Source of the DNA: Paenibacillus_AK sp041641375
GTDB lineage: Bacteria > Bacillota > Bacilli > Paenibacillales > YIM-B00363
Direction: 5' to 3'
Assembly (NCBI GenBank): GCA_041641375.1
Contig: JBEPYM010000005.1
Location: forward strand, 1 to 62,729
Length of the DNA: 62,729 nt
A model generated the notes under the pieces. It did not search any database. It saw only the letters and a program-made list of their open reading frames with translations, and was not told the DNA's origin. A program made the position numbers and the translations under genes. Positions 23,903-32,190 of this stretch are shown here, one piece after another (within the stretch, counting starts at the first letter, position 1; every line of letters begins with the position of its first letter).

Positions 23903-24043
23903 ATGAAAACGTACGAGGCGCAGGACAAGCTGTATTTGACCGGGAAGGCATGGGAAATCCGTTATAAGCTTCAACGTATGTCGCGCAAGGAGGCGCTCAA
24001 GCATCCGACGCTGCAAGCATACCTCAACCAGAAAAAAGCGTAG
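23903..24043 (+). CDS. mciZ: Z-ring formation inhibitor MciZ
   Basis: 46 residues. The central LTGKAWEIRYKLQRMSR matches the conserved LVGKAWEIRAKLKEYGR segment of B. subtilis MciZ as I remember it, and the gene lies divergently beside nudF as in that species. MciZ is a mother-cell peptide that binds FtsZ and blocks Z-ring assembly during sporulation. AGGAGGG lies about eleven bases before the ATG. A run of A separates them. The C-terminal part (KEALKHPTLQAYLNQKKA) is a few residues longer than in B. subtilis. Confidence 0.85.
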   Translation: MKTYEAQDKLYLTGKAWEIRYKLQRMSRKEALKHPTLQAYLNQKKA

Positions 24044-24060
24044 TCACCGTTCTCCGCTCG

Positions 24061-24768
24061 TCAACACCGGACATGCTTACGCTTAAATCCGAGTCTGCCT
24101 TTTGCTGCCGTCTTTTGAATTTGTTCTGCTGCATGCAAGAGTTTGACGGTTCCCTTGTCGCTTCTAACTTCTACCGGGGATATCGTGTTCGCCGTTTCGA
24201 CAGCTCGATCGTGGAGCGGCAAATAAGAGGTCGCGACTGTGTATATGAAATTGTTCATAGAAAATTTTGTACGCTCCGGAGCGTCATGTATGGCTGCTTC
24301 CACCACCTCCAGCATCATCCCAAGTTTATGCTCGGAAAATTCACGATCCGGACGACTGCCTAACAGCCAGCAATAGCAGCTCCAGCCTGCCGACATTCTC
24401 AAATCCTCGCCGCTTGCGATCCATCGATCGGCAACATCCTGTGCGATATCCGCTTCTGCGAGAGTTACCGCAACGACATAATCGGACAGCATATAAAAAT
24501 AAGCGGAATCCATCCAGCGATCATAATCGGCCTCACGCATCACATTCGGCTCCGCTATGATTCCGGCAAAATACATCGCATCATAATTTCCTGTGGCATA
24601 GAGCTGATCCGACAACACTTGATTCCGCTTCGTTTTTTTGAAAATCGGCTTCATCTCCCCCGTCGCCACGCCAAAAAGCGGCTCGCGCGCTCCATTGGAT
24701 ATATATAACTTCTTAAGCCGTTCCTTGCCGAGCGCCTCAAGCTCCTGCATCACCGTGTTCAGATCCAT
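24061..24768 (-). CDS. DNA alkylation repair protein, AlkD-like HEAT family
   Basis: 235 residues, almost fully helical as expected for HEAT-like AlkC/AlkD proteins. Family traits include the N-terminal YISNGAREPLFGVATGEMKPIFK and the central MYFAGIIAEP and WCYCWLLG-type stretches (here GWSCYCWLLGSRPD). AlkD removes positively charged alkylated bases without base flipping. Whether this protein is a glycosylase is not proven from sequence, since some subfamilies lack activity. It lies between mciZ and an M20 peptidase gene. Confidence 0.82.
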   Translation of the reverse strand: MDLNTVMQELEALGKERLKKLYISNGAREPLFGVATGEMKPIFKKTKRNQVLSDQLYATGNYDAMYFAGIIAEPNVMREADYDRWMDSAYFYMLSDYVVAVTLAEADIAQDVADRWIASGEDLRMSAGWSCYCWLLGSRPDREFSEHKLGMMLEVVEAAIHDAPERTKFSMNNFIYTVATSYLPLHDRAVETANTISPVEVRSDKGTVKLLHAAEQIQKTAAKGRLGFKRKHVRC

Positions 24769-24798
24769 CCGCTTTTCACCCCCTTCCTTATTCGAAAA

Positions 24799-24829
24799 AA
24801 GAGCCCCCGAAAATTCTCGAGAGACTCTT
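24799..24829 (-). terminator. Terminator downstream of the M20 peptidase gene
   Basis: A nine-pair stem with G-U pairs (AAGAGTCTC with GGGGCTCTT) and an inner CGA/TCG helix, followed on the minus strand by TTTT. Confidence 0.75.
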
Positions 24830-24837
24830 GGTTACAG

Positions 24838-25968
24838 CTATTTACCCGCAGCTACCTGAGCGATGGATACGACAAACTCCGTCAGCTTGACGATGTCGTC
24901 CGCTTGAATCCGCTCCTTCGTCGTATGGATGTCCTCGTATCCGACGGACAGGTTAATAGACGGAATCCCCAACCCGTTAAACATGTTCACATCGCTGCCG
25001 CCGCCCGATTTGAACGTGGAGCCCTTCAGACCGATACGATCCAGCGCTGCGAAGGCGACGCGCACAACCTCGGAGGACTCGTCAAAGTAATACGCCGGAT
25101 AGATCACTTCACTCTCAAACTCGGCTCGAGCGCCGTGCTCTTCGGCTGTCTCCACGAAGGCAGCTCGCATCTTTTCGATCTGCTCAGCCAGCTTCTCGTC
25201 CTTCAGGCTGCGTGCTTCCGCCGTAATGTACACGTAGTCGGCCACGACGTTCGTTTCAGTGCCGCCCTCGAAGCGGCCGATATTCGCTGTCGTCTCGCTG
25301 TCGATGCGTCCCAGCGGCATCCGCGAGATGGCGCGGCTGGCTACCTGAATCGCCGAGATGCCGAGCTCCGGCGCCACACCGGCGTGAGCGGCTTTGCCGT
25401 GCACCTTCACCTTGATTTGAGCCTGGCACGGGCCCTGCGTACACATCTCGCCAACCTTGCCGTTGCAATCGAGCGCATAGCCGAAATCAGCGTGGAAGAG
25501 GCCGGGCTTCATATTGCGCGAGCCCTTGAGATGCGACTCCTCGCCCGCAGTAATGACGAACAGCAGCTTGCCGTGAGCGATTCCCTGCTCCTTCAACACT
25601 CGGATCGCCTCGAACATTGCCGCCAGGCCCGCCTTATCGTCACTCCCCAGAATCGTCGTACCGTCGCTTCGAATATAGCCGTCGTCGTCAAGACGAGGCT
25701 GGATGCCTTTGCCCGGCAATACCGTATCCATATGACCGGTGAAATAAACAACCTTCGCGTGTTCGTTACCCGGTGTCGCTTCGAGCGTCGCAATCAAATT
25801 GCCGGATTGATGGCCCGTGCGTTCAGCGGAATCGTCTTCTACCACCGTCAATCCGTGCTCGTGAAACATCCGTTTCAGGACGGCGGAAATGTCCTTCTCA
25901 TATTTCGTTTCACTATCAATGCGTACCAAGCTGAAAAACTCGGCTAGCAATCGCTCGCGATTTACCAT
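24838..25968 (-). CDS. M20 family metallopeptidase, PepT-like (YqjE-type)
   Basis: 376 residues. The di-zinc peptidase motifs are present: TGHMDTVLPG with the first His and Asp, LGSDDKAGLAAMFEA, the catalytic Glu pair in ITAGEESHLKGSR and a late His in GYEDIHTTKE. The middle domain (KVHGKAAHAGVAPE) is the dimerisation lid. The PepT-like subgroup includes B. subtilis YqjE; the substrate may be a tripeptide or N-acylated amino acid. It is next to the bfmB operon in other Bacillales. GGAGGAAAG precedes the ATG. Confidence 0.9.
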   Translation of the reverse strand: MVNRERLLAEFFSLVRIDSETKYEKDISAVLKRMFHEHGLTVVEDDSAERTGHQSGNLIATLEATPGNEHAKVVYFTGHMDTVLPGKGIQPRLDDDGYIRSDGTTILGSDDKAGLAAMFEAIRVLKEQGIAHGKLLFVITAGEESHLKGSRNMKPGLFHADFGYALDCNGKVGEMCTQGPCQAQIKVKVHGKAAHAGVAPELGISAIQVASRAISRMPLGRIDSETTANIGRFEGGTETNVVADYVYITAEARSLKDEKLAEQIEKMRAAFVETAEEHGARAEFESEVIYPAYYFDESSEVVRVAFAALDRIGLKGSTFKSGGGSDVNMFNGLGIPSINLSVGYEDIHTTKERIQADDIVKLTEFVVSIAQVAAGK

Positions 25969-26043
25969 ATAAGTCTTTCCTCCAATTTGCTCATGCGTTA
26001 CAATACAAGCTAGTATACCCGAAAAAGAGAGGTGTCAAGGAAG

Positions 26044-26139
26044 ATGTCGAACAAATGGTGGTTTAAGCTTGTCGTATGGACGATGCTCATCTCGATGGTC
26101 GCTTCAACGTTCTTGTTTGCTTTGAACTGGGTACTCTAG
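26044..26139 (+). CDS. prli42: Stressosome-associated miniprotein Prli42
   Basis: A 31-residue open frame: MSNKWWFKLVVWTMLISMVA followed by STFLFALNWVL and TAG. Length, charged short N-terminus and single membrane helix with the MLISM core agree with Prli42, the Listeria membrane miniprotein reported to link the stressosome to the membrane. AAGGA and GAGAGGTG lie upstream. The stop codon overlaps the stop codon of the convergent E2 gene through a shared CTAG. No stressosome genes are in this window. Confidence 0.8.
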   Translation: MSNKWWFKLVVWTMLISMVASTFLFALNWVL

Positions 26140-27506
26140 TACAGCTTGGTTTCCAGCGTATAGCCTTCCAGGTTTTCCTTCACCCGCTGCAGGAAACGTC
26201 CGCAAATGACTCCATCCAAAATTCGGTGGTCCAGCGACAGACACAGATTCGCCATGGACCTTACCGCAATCATATCATTGATGACGACCGGCTTCTTCAC
26301 AATCGATTCGAAGGTAAGAATCGCCGCCTGCGGATAATTGATGATCGGATAGGACAAGATCGAGCCGAACGATCCGGTATTGTTCACCGTGAAGGTTCCT
26401 CCGGTCATGTCCGACGGCGTCAGCTTATTCGCCCGCGTCTTTCTCGCAAGCTCGTCGATCTCGCGGGCGAGTCCCGCGATATTTTTCTGGTCGGCGCGCT
26501 TGATCACCGGGGTCAGCACGGAATCCTCGGTGCCAACGGCCAGAGAAATATTGATATCGCGTTTCACGATAATTTTATCGACGGCCCAGATCGAGTTCAT
26601 AATCGGGTAGTCCTTGATCGCATTTACGACGGCTTTCAGCAGAAAGGCCAAATACGTCAAGTTGATCCCTTCCTGCCGCTTGAATTCATCCTTCACTTTG
26701 TTGCGAAGGGCGACCAGATTCGTTACATCGACCTCGATCATCGTCCAGGCATGCGGAATCTCCGATACGCTTTGACGCATACGTGTCGCAATTACATTTC
26801 GAATCGGCGTCACATCGATAAAATATTCGTTCCGGTTCCCGAACTGATCCCCTTCGACCTCGAGATTCGGAATTCTCGGCTCTTCAGAAAGATGAAGACC
26901 AGTCGTACGAACCGGAATCGTTGCAGGGGACGGTTCGGCCAAAGGCTGCGAAACAGCTTGCGTGACCGAATGCGTCGTTGTTTGCGTCACTCCCTGCGGC
27001 ATACGCTTGTGAACGCCGGCTTCCACTGCGGCCAGCACATCCTTCCGGGTGATTCGGCCGCCTAATCCGCTTCCGGTCAGCCTGGACAGATCCAGTCCAT
27101 GCTCACGAGCAAGCGTCAGCACAGCCGGGGAATACCGCGCCGCCATCTCCCCTTCACCGCTCGCACGACCAGCTGCCGCAGACTCTGCAGCATGCGGCTC
27201 TTCTGCCTCGTTTGCCTTCGCTGCAGCCCCGTCCGTTGCGCTGCCGGTTGGAGCGATCACACAGATTGCCTGACCGACCTGCGCTTCCTCGCCTTCCTTA
27301 ACGAGCAGACGCACAATTGTGCCTTCCACAGGGGAAGGCATCTCCGTATTGACCTTATCCGTCATCAGCTCGCAGATTGGCTCATACTCCCGGACATAGT
27401 CGCCGGGTCCTTTGATCCATTTTCCTACAACCGCCGACACGAGTGTTTCCGCCAAATGGGGAATCGTCACCTCGACTTCTCCGGAACGGCTAACCGCCAT
27501 GGACAA
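26136..27506 (-). CDS. bfmBB: Branched-chain 2-oxoacid dehydrogenase E2 (lipoamide acyltransferase)
   Basis: About 456 residues. The lipoyl domain has ELMTDKVNTEMPSPVEGTI with the lipoylated Lys near residue 51. A flexible Ala-rich linker leads to the E1/E3-binding domain (RYSPAVLTLAREHGLDLSRLTGSGLGGRITRKDV), a second linker, and the catalytic domain ending in SLDHRILDG with the active His and Asp. The likely start is TTG at 27506, eight bases after AAGGAGG; an ATG two codons later is possible. With the E1 and E3 genes upstream it makes branched-chain acyl-CoA primers for iso- and anteiso-fatty acids. Confidence 0.92.
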   Translation of the reverse strand: MSMAVSRSGEVEVTIPHLAETLVSAVVGKWIKGPGDYVREYEPICELMTDKVNTEMPSPVEGTIVRLLVKEGEEAQVGQAICVIAPTGSATDGAAAKANEAEEPHAAESAAAGRASGEGEMAARYSPAVLTLAREHGLDLSRLTGSGLGGRITRKDVLAAVEAGVHKRMPQGVTQTTTHSVTQAVSQPLAEPSPATIPVRTTGLHLSEEPRIPNLEVEGDQFGNRNEYFIDVTPIRNVIATRMRQSVSEIPHAWTMIEVDVTNLVALRNKVKDEFKRQEGINLTYLAFLLKAVVNAIKDYPIMNSIWAVDKIIVKRDINISLAVGTEDSVLTPVIKRADQKNIAGLAREIDELARKTRANKLTPSDMTGGTFTVNNTGSFGSILSYPIINYPQAAILTFESIVKKPVVINDMIAVRSMANLCLSLDHRILDGVICGRFLQRVKENLEGYTLETKLY

Positions 27507-27540
27507 TCGAATCTCCTCCTTCACAGTTGGTCAGACCATC

Positions 27541-28524
27541 TCAAAACTCGGCCAGCTTTTTCATCGCCTGCTTCAACTTTTCGGTGTTGACCAGATAAAA
27601 TTTCTCCATCACCGGATTCATCGCAACCGCTGGAACATCCGGTCCGCAAAGCCGGGCAATCGGCGCATCAAGATCAAACAGCAGTTCTTCGGCGATGATC
27701 GCGGACACCTCGGAGCCGACCCCACCCGTCTTGTTATCCTCGTGAACAATGAGCACCTTGCCGGTTCGCTTAGCGGCGGCAAGGATCGCATCCTTATCCA
27801 GCGGCTGCAGCGTCCGCAAATCAAGCACATGCGCCGAGATGCCTTCCTTCGCCAGCTCCTCCGCCGCCTGCAGCGCGTAATGCACCGTAATTCCATAAGT
27901 TATGACCGTAATATCGTCGCCTTCGCGCTTGACATCCGCTTTGCCGATCGGCACCGTATAATCGCCCTCCGGCACCTCGCCGGAAATCATCAGATAACAT
28001 TTCTTGTGCTCGAAATACAGCACCGGATCTGGATCGCGAATCGCCGCCAGCATCAGCCCCTTCGCATCGTAGGGTGTAGACGGCGCTACAATCTTTAGTC
28101 CGGGCGTTCCGAAGAACACGCTCTCCGGACATTGGGAATGGTACAGCGCCCCGCCGCCCGTTGCGCCGTAGGGAGCGCGAATAACGACCGGGCAATGCCA
28201 GTCGTTGTTGGAGCGGTAGCGGATCCGTGCAGCCTCGCTCACTATTTGATTGGTCGCCGGAAAAATAAAATCGGCGAATTGCATCTCGGCAATCGGCTTC
28301 ATGCCATACATGGCCGCTCCGATCGCAACGCCCGCAATCGCCGATTCGGCAAGCGGCGTATCCAGCGTCCGGTATTCGCCGAATTGCTCGTACAGCCCTT
28401 TGGTCGCATTATTTACGCCACCCTTGAGGCCGACGTCCTCGCCCAGCACAAACACGTCCTCGTCCCGCTCCATCTCTTCCTTCATCGCGGTACGGATCGC
28501 CTCCAAATACTTCATAACGGCCAT
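27541..28524 (-). CDS. bfmBAB: 2-oxoisovalerate dehydrogenase E1 beta subunit
   Basis: 327 residues, the transketolase-like beta chain. Typical motifs are FVLGEDVGLKGG, TPLAESAIAGVAIGAAMYGMKPIAEMQFADF and the C-terminal LIVHEDNKTGGVGSEVSAII. It forms an alpha2-beta2 heterotetramer with the upstream gene product and completes the TPP site. It starts directly after the E1 alpha stop, showing translational coupling. The preference for branched-chain substrates is inferred from operon type. Confidence 0.94.
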   Translation of the reverse strand: MAVMKYLEAIRTAMKEEMERDEDVFVLGEDVGLKGGVNNATKGLYEQFGEYRTLDTPLAESAIAGVAIGAAMYGMKPIAEMQFADFIFPATNQIVSEAARIRYRSNNDWHCPVVIRAPYGATGGGALYHSQCPESVFFGTPGLKIVAPSTPYDAKGLMLAAIRDPDPVLYFEHKKCYLMISGEVPEGDYTVPIGKADVKREGDDITVITYGITVHYALQAAEELAKEGISAHVLDLRTLQPLDKDAILAAAKRTGKVLIVHEDNKTGGVGSEVSAIIAEELLFDLDAPIARLCGPDVPAVAMNPVMEKFYLVNTEKLKQAMKKLAEF

Positions 28525-28525
28525 G

Positions 28526-29596
28526 TTATGAGGTCGCTCCTTTCCGGCTCGGCTTCGGATTCATCGCATTCGGGCGATCATCCTCATCGATCGCATAGAC
28601 ATGAAGCAGCGTTTCCTCCGGCTGGGGATGAGGTGCACGCTCCGCATATTGCGTCGCCTCCTGCAGATCCTTTGCGATCGCATCGGCCATCGCTTCATCC
28701 TCGCTCTCGGTCAGCAGCCCCTGCTCCAGCAAATACCGCTTCAGCCGCAGCAGGCCGTCGCGACGTTTGTGCTCCTCGACCTCCTCCTGCGTCCGGTACA
28801 GCATATCGTTGTCTGCCGTTGAATGCGGGTGGATGCGGTACATGACCGCTTCGATCAGCGTCGGTCCTTCGCCCGCCATTGCCCGCTCGCGCGCTTCCTT
28901 AACGGCCCGGTACACATCGAAGAAATCGTTGCCGTCCACGCGAATGCCCGGGAAGCCGTAGCCGATGGCGCGGTCCACCACATTGCCCGAAACCTGCTTG
29001 TGCAGCGGAACCGATATGGCATATTGATTGTTCTCACACATGAAAATAACCGGCAGCTTATGCACCCCAGCAAAGTTGCAGCCCTCGTGAAAATCGCCTT
29101 GATTGCTGGAGCCCTCTCCGAACGTAACAAAAGAAACGAACGGCTTGTTCTTCATCTTGGAAGCAAGCGCAAATCCGACCGCATGCGGCAGCTGTGTCGT
29201 GACCGGGCTGGAGCCCGTTACGATACGCAAACGCCTGCTGGAGAAATGCGCCGGCATCTGCCTGCCGCCGCTGTTCGGGTCCTCCGGCTTCGTAAAAGCG
29301 GAAAGCAGCAGCTCCTTCACCGTCATGCCGACGGAAAGGACGAATGCGTAGTCGCGATAATAAGGGAAGAAATAATCGGTTGTATGGTCAAGCGCGAGCG
29401 CGGCTGCGGCCTGTGCCGTCTCCTGGCCGATCCCCGGCACATGGAACGGTATTTTGCCGGCGCGCTGCAGCAGAAAGCAGCGTTCGTCATATTTACGTGC
29501 CGTCAGCATCATTCGGTACGCCTGCAGAAGCTGCTCATCATCAATCCCGAGCTGCTGATGGCGGCCGACACGCGCGGCCTGGGCTGCATCACTCAT
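28526..29596 (-). CDS. bfmBAA: 2-oxoisovalerate dehydrogenase E1 alpha subunit
   Basis: 356 residues. The TPP-binding motif is GEGSSNQGDFHEGCNFAGVHKLPVIFMCENNQYAIS (GDG-type start, NN end). Other traits are YYRDYAFVLSVGM and the regulatory-loop-like HPHSTADN. It decarboxylates branched-chain 2-oxo acids from valine, leucine and isoleucine. GGAGG lies seven bases before the ATG. It follows lpdV by about 60 bases. Confidence 0.94.
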   Translation of the reverse strand: MSDAAQAARVGRHQQLGIDDEQLLQAYRMMLTARKYDERCFLLQRAGKIPFHVPGIGQETAQAAAALALDHTTDYFFPYYRDYAFVLSVGMTVKELLLSAFTKPEDPNSGGRQMPAHFSSRRLRIVTGSSPVTTQLPHAVGFALASKMKNKPFVSFVTFGEGSSNQGDFHEGCNFAGVHKLPVIFMCENNQYAISVPLHKQVSGNVVDRAIGYGFPGIRVDGNDFFDVYRAVKEARERAMAGEGPTLIEAVMYRIHPHSTADNDMLYRTQEEVEEHKRRDGLLRLKRYLLEQGLLTESEDEAMADAIAKDLQEATQYAERAPHPQPEETLLHVYAIDEDDRPNAMNPKPSRKGATS

Positions 29597-29656
29597 GCAA
29601 TTCCCTCCTCCAAACGATTAATACCTGGTAATAAGACTAGAGCATATAATTTCATC

Positions 29657-31099
29657 TTACATCCCCAGCGATTTCCCGTCAACCGCAAGAACTGCCTCGC
29701 CAAGCGCTTCCGAAATCGAAGGATGGGCGCGGACAAGCTGTCCGAGCTCCCATACCGAGCCGTTCAGCAGCTGCGCCAGTGCCGCTTCGCTAATGACATC
29801 GGTCGCGCGCGGCCCAATGATATGTACACCGAGCACATCGTTCGTAGCCGCATCCGCCACCACCTTCACAAAGCCGTCCGATTCGCCTTGAATGACAGCT
29901 TTGCCGAGCGCCTTGAACGAAAACTTTCCTGTCTTCACCTGATGCCCGCGGACGTCCGCCTCCCGTTCGGTAAGCCCGATCGAAGCGATTTCCGGCCGCG
30001 TATACACGCACCGGGGAACCGCCGCCGGATCGAAGCCCGCCGATGCTTCCGCGGTGCCGGCTGCATGCTCGGCTGCAACGATTCCCATATGCGCCGCCGC
30101 ATGAGCGAGCTGGAGCTTGCCGGTACAATCGCCGATCGCGTAAATATGCGATTCCGCCGTCTGCCCCCACTCGTTGGTGCGGATTGCGCCTCGTTCCAGC
30201 TTGATATCGGTATTCTCCAGCCCGAAGCCCTCCACATTAGGCACGCGGCCGATGGAAACGAGCAGCTTCTCGGCCTCAAGCCTCTGCTTCTCCTCCGAGC
30301 CTGCGGCACCCTGCTTCTCCACTTCAATGGCAATCCCGCCTTCAGCTTTGACGAGCGATTCCGGCAGCACGCGCATGCCGGTCAGCACCGTTACACCGCG
30401 CTTCTTGAACAGGCGCTGCAGCTCCCTCGACACCTCTTCATCCTCGTTCGGAAGCAGCCGCGGCTCGGGTTCGACGATTGTCACCCGTACCCCGAAATCA
30501 CTCAGCATCGACGCCCACTCGACGCCGATGACGCCGCCGCCTACGATAACAATGGAAGCGGGGAGCTCCTCCAGCTCCAGCGCTTCATCGCTCGTCATCA
30601 CAAATTCGCCGTCCGGCGTTAAGCCTGGGACGACGCGCGGGCTTGCGCCGGTAGCGATGATAAGCTGCGAATTGATCAGAGTCACCACATCGCCATTCTC
30701 CTGCTCCACCGCCACCGCCCCGGCCTTAGGCGAGAAGATCGACGGTCCGACGATCCGGCCGACACCTTGGAACACATCTATTTTGTGCTTTTTCATCAAA
30801 AATTCAACACCGCGATGCAACTGAGCGACGATGCCTGCCTTGCGCTCCTGCACCTTCCCGAAGCGAAGCGTGACCTCGCCGGTTTCCACGCCGTATTCGC
30901 CGGCACGCCTCACAGCTTCGAACGTCTCCGCGCTTTTCAGCAGCGCCTTACTGGGTATGCACCCTCTGTGAAGGCACGTCCCTCCAAGCTTGTCTCGTTC
31001 GACAACGGCGACCTTCCTGCCCAATTGCGCGGAACGGATCGCGGCGATATACCCTCCGGTTCCTCCGCCAAGAATAACAACATCATAGGTATGAGTCAT
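29657..31099 (-). CDS. lpdV: Dihydrolipoyl dehydrogenase (E3)
   Basis: About 480 residues, an FAD disulphide oxidoreductase. The FAD motif is VVILGGGTGGYIAAIRSAQLG, the redox-active disulphide is in GGTCLHRGCIPSKALL, the NAD motif is IVIVGGGVIGVEWASML and the C-terminal acid-base pair is in VRAHPSISEAL (His and Glu). It reoxidises the E2 lipoamide. It is first in the operon lpdV-bfmBAA-bfmBAB-bfmBB. GGAGGAGG lies upstream; TTG at 31105 is an alternative start with shorter spacing. Confidence 0.95.
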   Translation of the reverse strand: MTHTYDVVILGGGTGGYIAAIRSAQLGRKVAVVERDKLGGTCLHRGCIPSKALLKSAETFEAVRRAGEYGVETGEVTLRFGKVQERKAGIVAQLHRGVEFLMKKHKIDVFQGVGRIVGPSIFSPKAGAVAVEQENGDVVTLINSQLIIATGASPRVVPGLTPDGEFVMTSDEALELEELPASIVIVGGGVIGVEWASMLSDFGVRVTIVEPEPRLLPNEDEEVSRELQRLFKKRGVTVLTGMRVLPESLVKAEGGIAIEVEKQGAAGSEEKQRLEAEKLLVSIGRVPNVEGFGLENTDIKLERGAIRTNEWGQTAESHIYAIGDCTGKLQLAHAAAHMGIVAAEHAAGTAEASAGFDPAAVPRCVYTRPEIASIGLTEREADVRGHQVKTGKFSFKALGKAVIQGESDGFVKVVADAATNDVLGVHIIGPRATDVISEAALAQLLNGSVWELGQLVRAHPSISEALGEAVLAVDGKSLGM

Positions 31100-31215
31100 T
31101 GGCAATTCCAACCTCCTCCGCCTTTATTTTATCGTGTTTGCAGGGTAGAATGATAGTGGGTTCTCGCAATTCGACGAAAGCTCCAAAAACAAGACAAGAA
31201 GGGACAACCGCCATC

Positions 31216-31473
31216 ATGAATGCCGCCTTCCAGCGTTTTGTCGCTGTCATCCTGCTTGCCATCCCCGGGCTGGCCGCCGCGTACGGCTTCCTCCTAATGA
31301 AAAACGCCATCTTTGATTCGCTCGGACCACCGACTTTCCCCTGGCTGTCCTTCGCGTTCGGGTTCATCCTGTTCGGACTCGGCGTCGGCTTTATCGGCGG
31401 CTGGATTTTTTTCCGGGACCGCAAGCGCAATTATCTTGCACCTCGCTTCCAGAAGAAGCGAAGACGCTCCTGA
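31216..31473 (+). CDS. yqzF: DUF2627 membrane protein (YqzF-like)
   Basis: 85 residues with two hydrophobic helices (about residues 7-27 and 38-62) and a basic C-terminal tail beginning FFRDRKRNY. The RDRKRN motif after the second helix is characteristic of DUF2627. It is divergent from the bfmB operon; yqzF holds a similar place in B. subtilis. Function unknown. The ATG at 31216 has AAGGGA about eleven bases upstream. Confidence 0.75.
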   Translation: MNAAFQRFVAVILLAIPGLAAAYGFLLMKNAIFDSLGPPTFPWLSFAFGFILFGLGVGFIGGWIFFRDRKRNYLAPRFQKKRRRS

Positions 31474-31485
31474 TCCCCAAAAAAA

Positions 31486-31517
31486 GGGCCTCCTTCGTCC
31501 AAGACGAAAGCAGGCCC
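31486..31517. terminator. Bidirectional terminator between yqzF and the cupredoxin gene
   Basis: GGGCCTCCTTCGTC pairs with GACGAAAGCAGGCCC (one bulge) around a 3-nt loop. On the minus strand a run of seven T follows; on the plus strand the tail is weaker. It serves two convergent genes. Confidence 0.85.
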
Positions 31518-31540
31518 CTCATATGTTGTCCGTCCACGGC

Positions 31541-31915
31541 TTACTGAACGACAAGCGTCGCTTTCATTTCCAGGTGTCCGGTACCGCACAGGATGTTACA
31601 GATGATTTCATAACGGCCCGGCTTGTCGAAGGTCACTTCCTTCTTCAAATTGTTGCCGGAAAGCACGATATCCGTACCTTTGATTTCAATGCCGTGCACG
31701 CCGCTCTGGTTCACCAGTACAACTTCTTTCTTCGATCCGACAGGAACGACATATTCCGCCTTATCGAACTTCCAATTGGAAGCGACAATTCGGACGGCAT
31801 TCGCTTCCGCCGCCAGTTCTTCCTTGGACGGAGCCTTCGGCACCTGGTTGAACATCACCAGCAGGCCATACATTCCACCTACAAGCAGCAATAACGACAT
31901 GATCCACTTCGACAT
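31541..31915 (-). CDS. Membrane-anchored cupredoxin with a CuA-type site
   Basis: 124 residues. An N-terminal membrane helix (residues 4-21, WIMSLLLLVGGMYGLLVM) is followed by one cupredoxin domain. The CuA ligand pattern is visible: an upstream His in GVHGIEI, then CNILCGTGHLEM, which is Cys-x3-Cys-x3-His-x2-Met. This is the binuclear copper pattern of cytochrome oxidase subunit II and nitrous oxide reductase. No oxidase subunit I gene is adjacent. It could be a stand-alone subunit II of a ba3-type oxidase or a copper/electron carrier on the outer membrane face. AGGGGGA precedes the ATG. Confidence 0.85.
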   Translation of the reverse strand: MSKWIMSLLLLVGGMYGLLVMFNQVPKAPSKEELAAEANAVRIVASNWKFDKAEYVVPVGSKKEVVLVNQSGVHGIEIKGTDIVLSGNNLKKEVTFDKPGRYEIICNILCGTGHLEMKATLVVQ

Positions 31916-32190
31916 CGATTGGTCCCCCTACAGTCCATCATCATTGTGATTAGTATAAAACAAACAGGCTTCCCGTGTCCCCTAGGAACGTTGACGGAAC
32001 ATTGGCTGTTTGGTGACAAAAGTGTGAACATAAGCAGCGTTGCCCTGTATAAGCAAACCAACTGTAATATACCATAATGATGCAGCCGATGTAAACAAAC
32101 GGCGCTTTTGCACGCGCGTAACGGCATGTACTTTCGCCAGTGCATCAGGTAGACTTACATCATACAGGGAACCGGGAAGGAGACACAAGC

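Noticed and set aside
28823..30622. 599-codon plus-strand open frame over bfmBAA and lpdV
   Set aside because: It is antisense to two well-supported enzymes and rich in Arg/His, as expected for a shadow frame.
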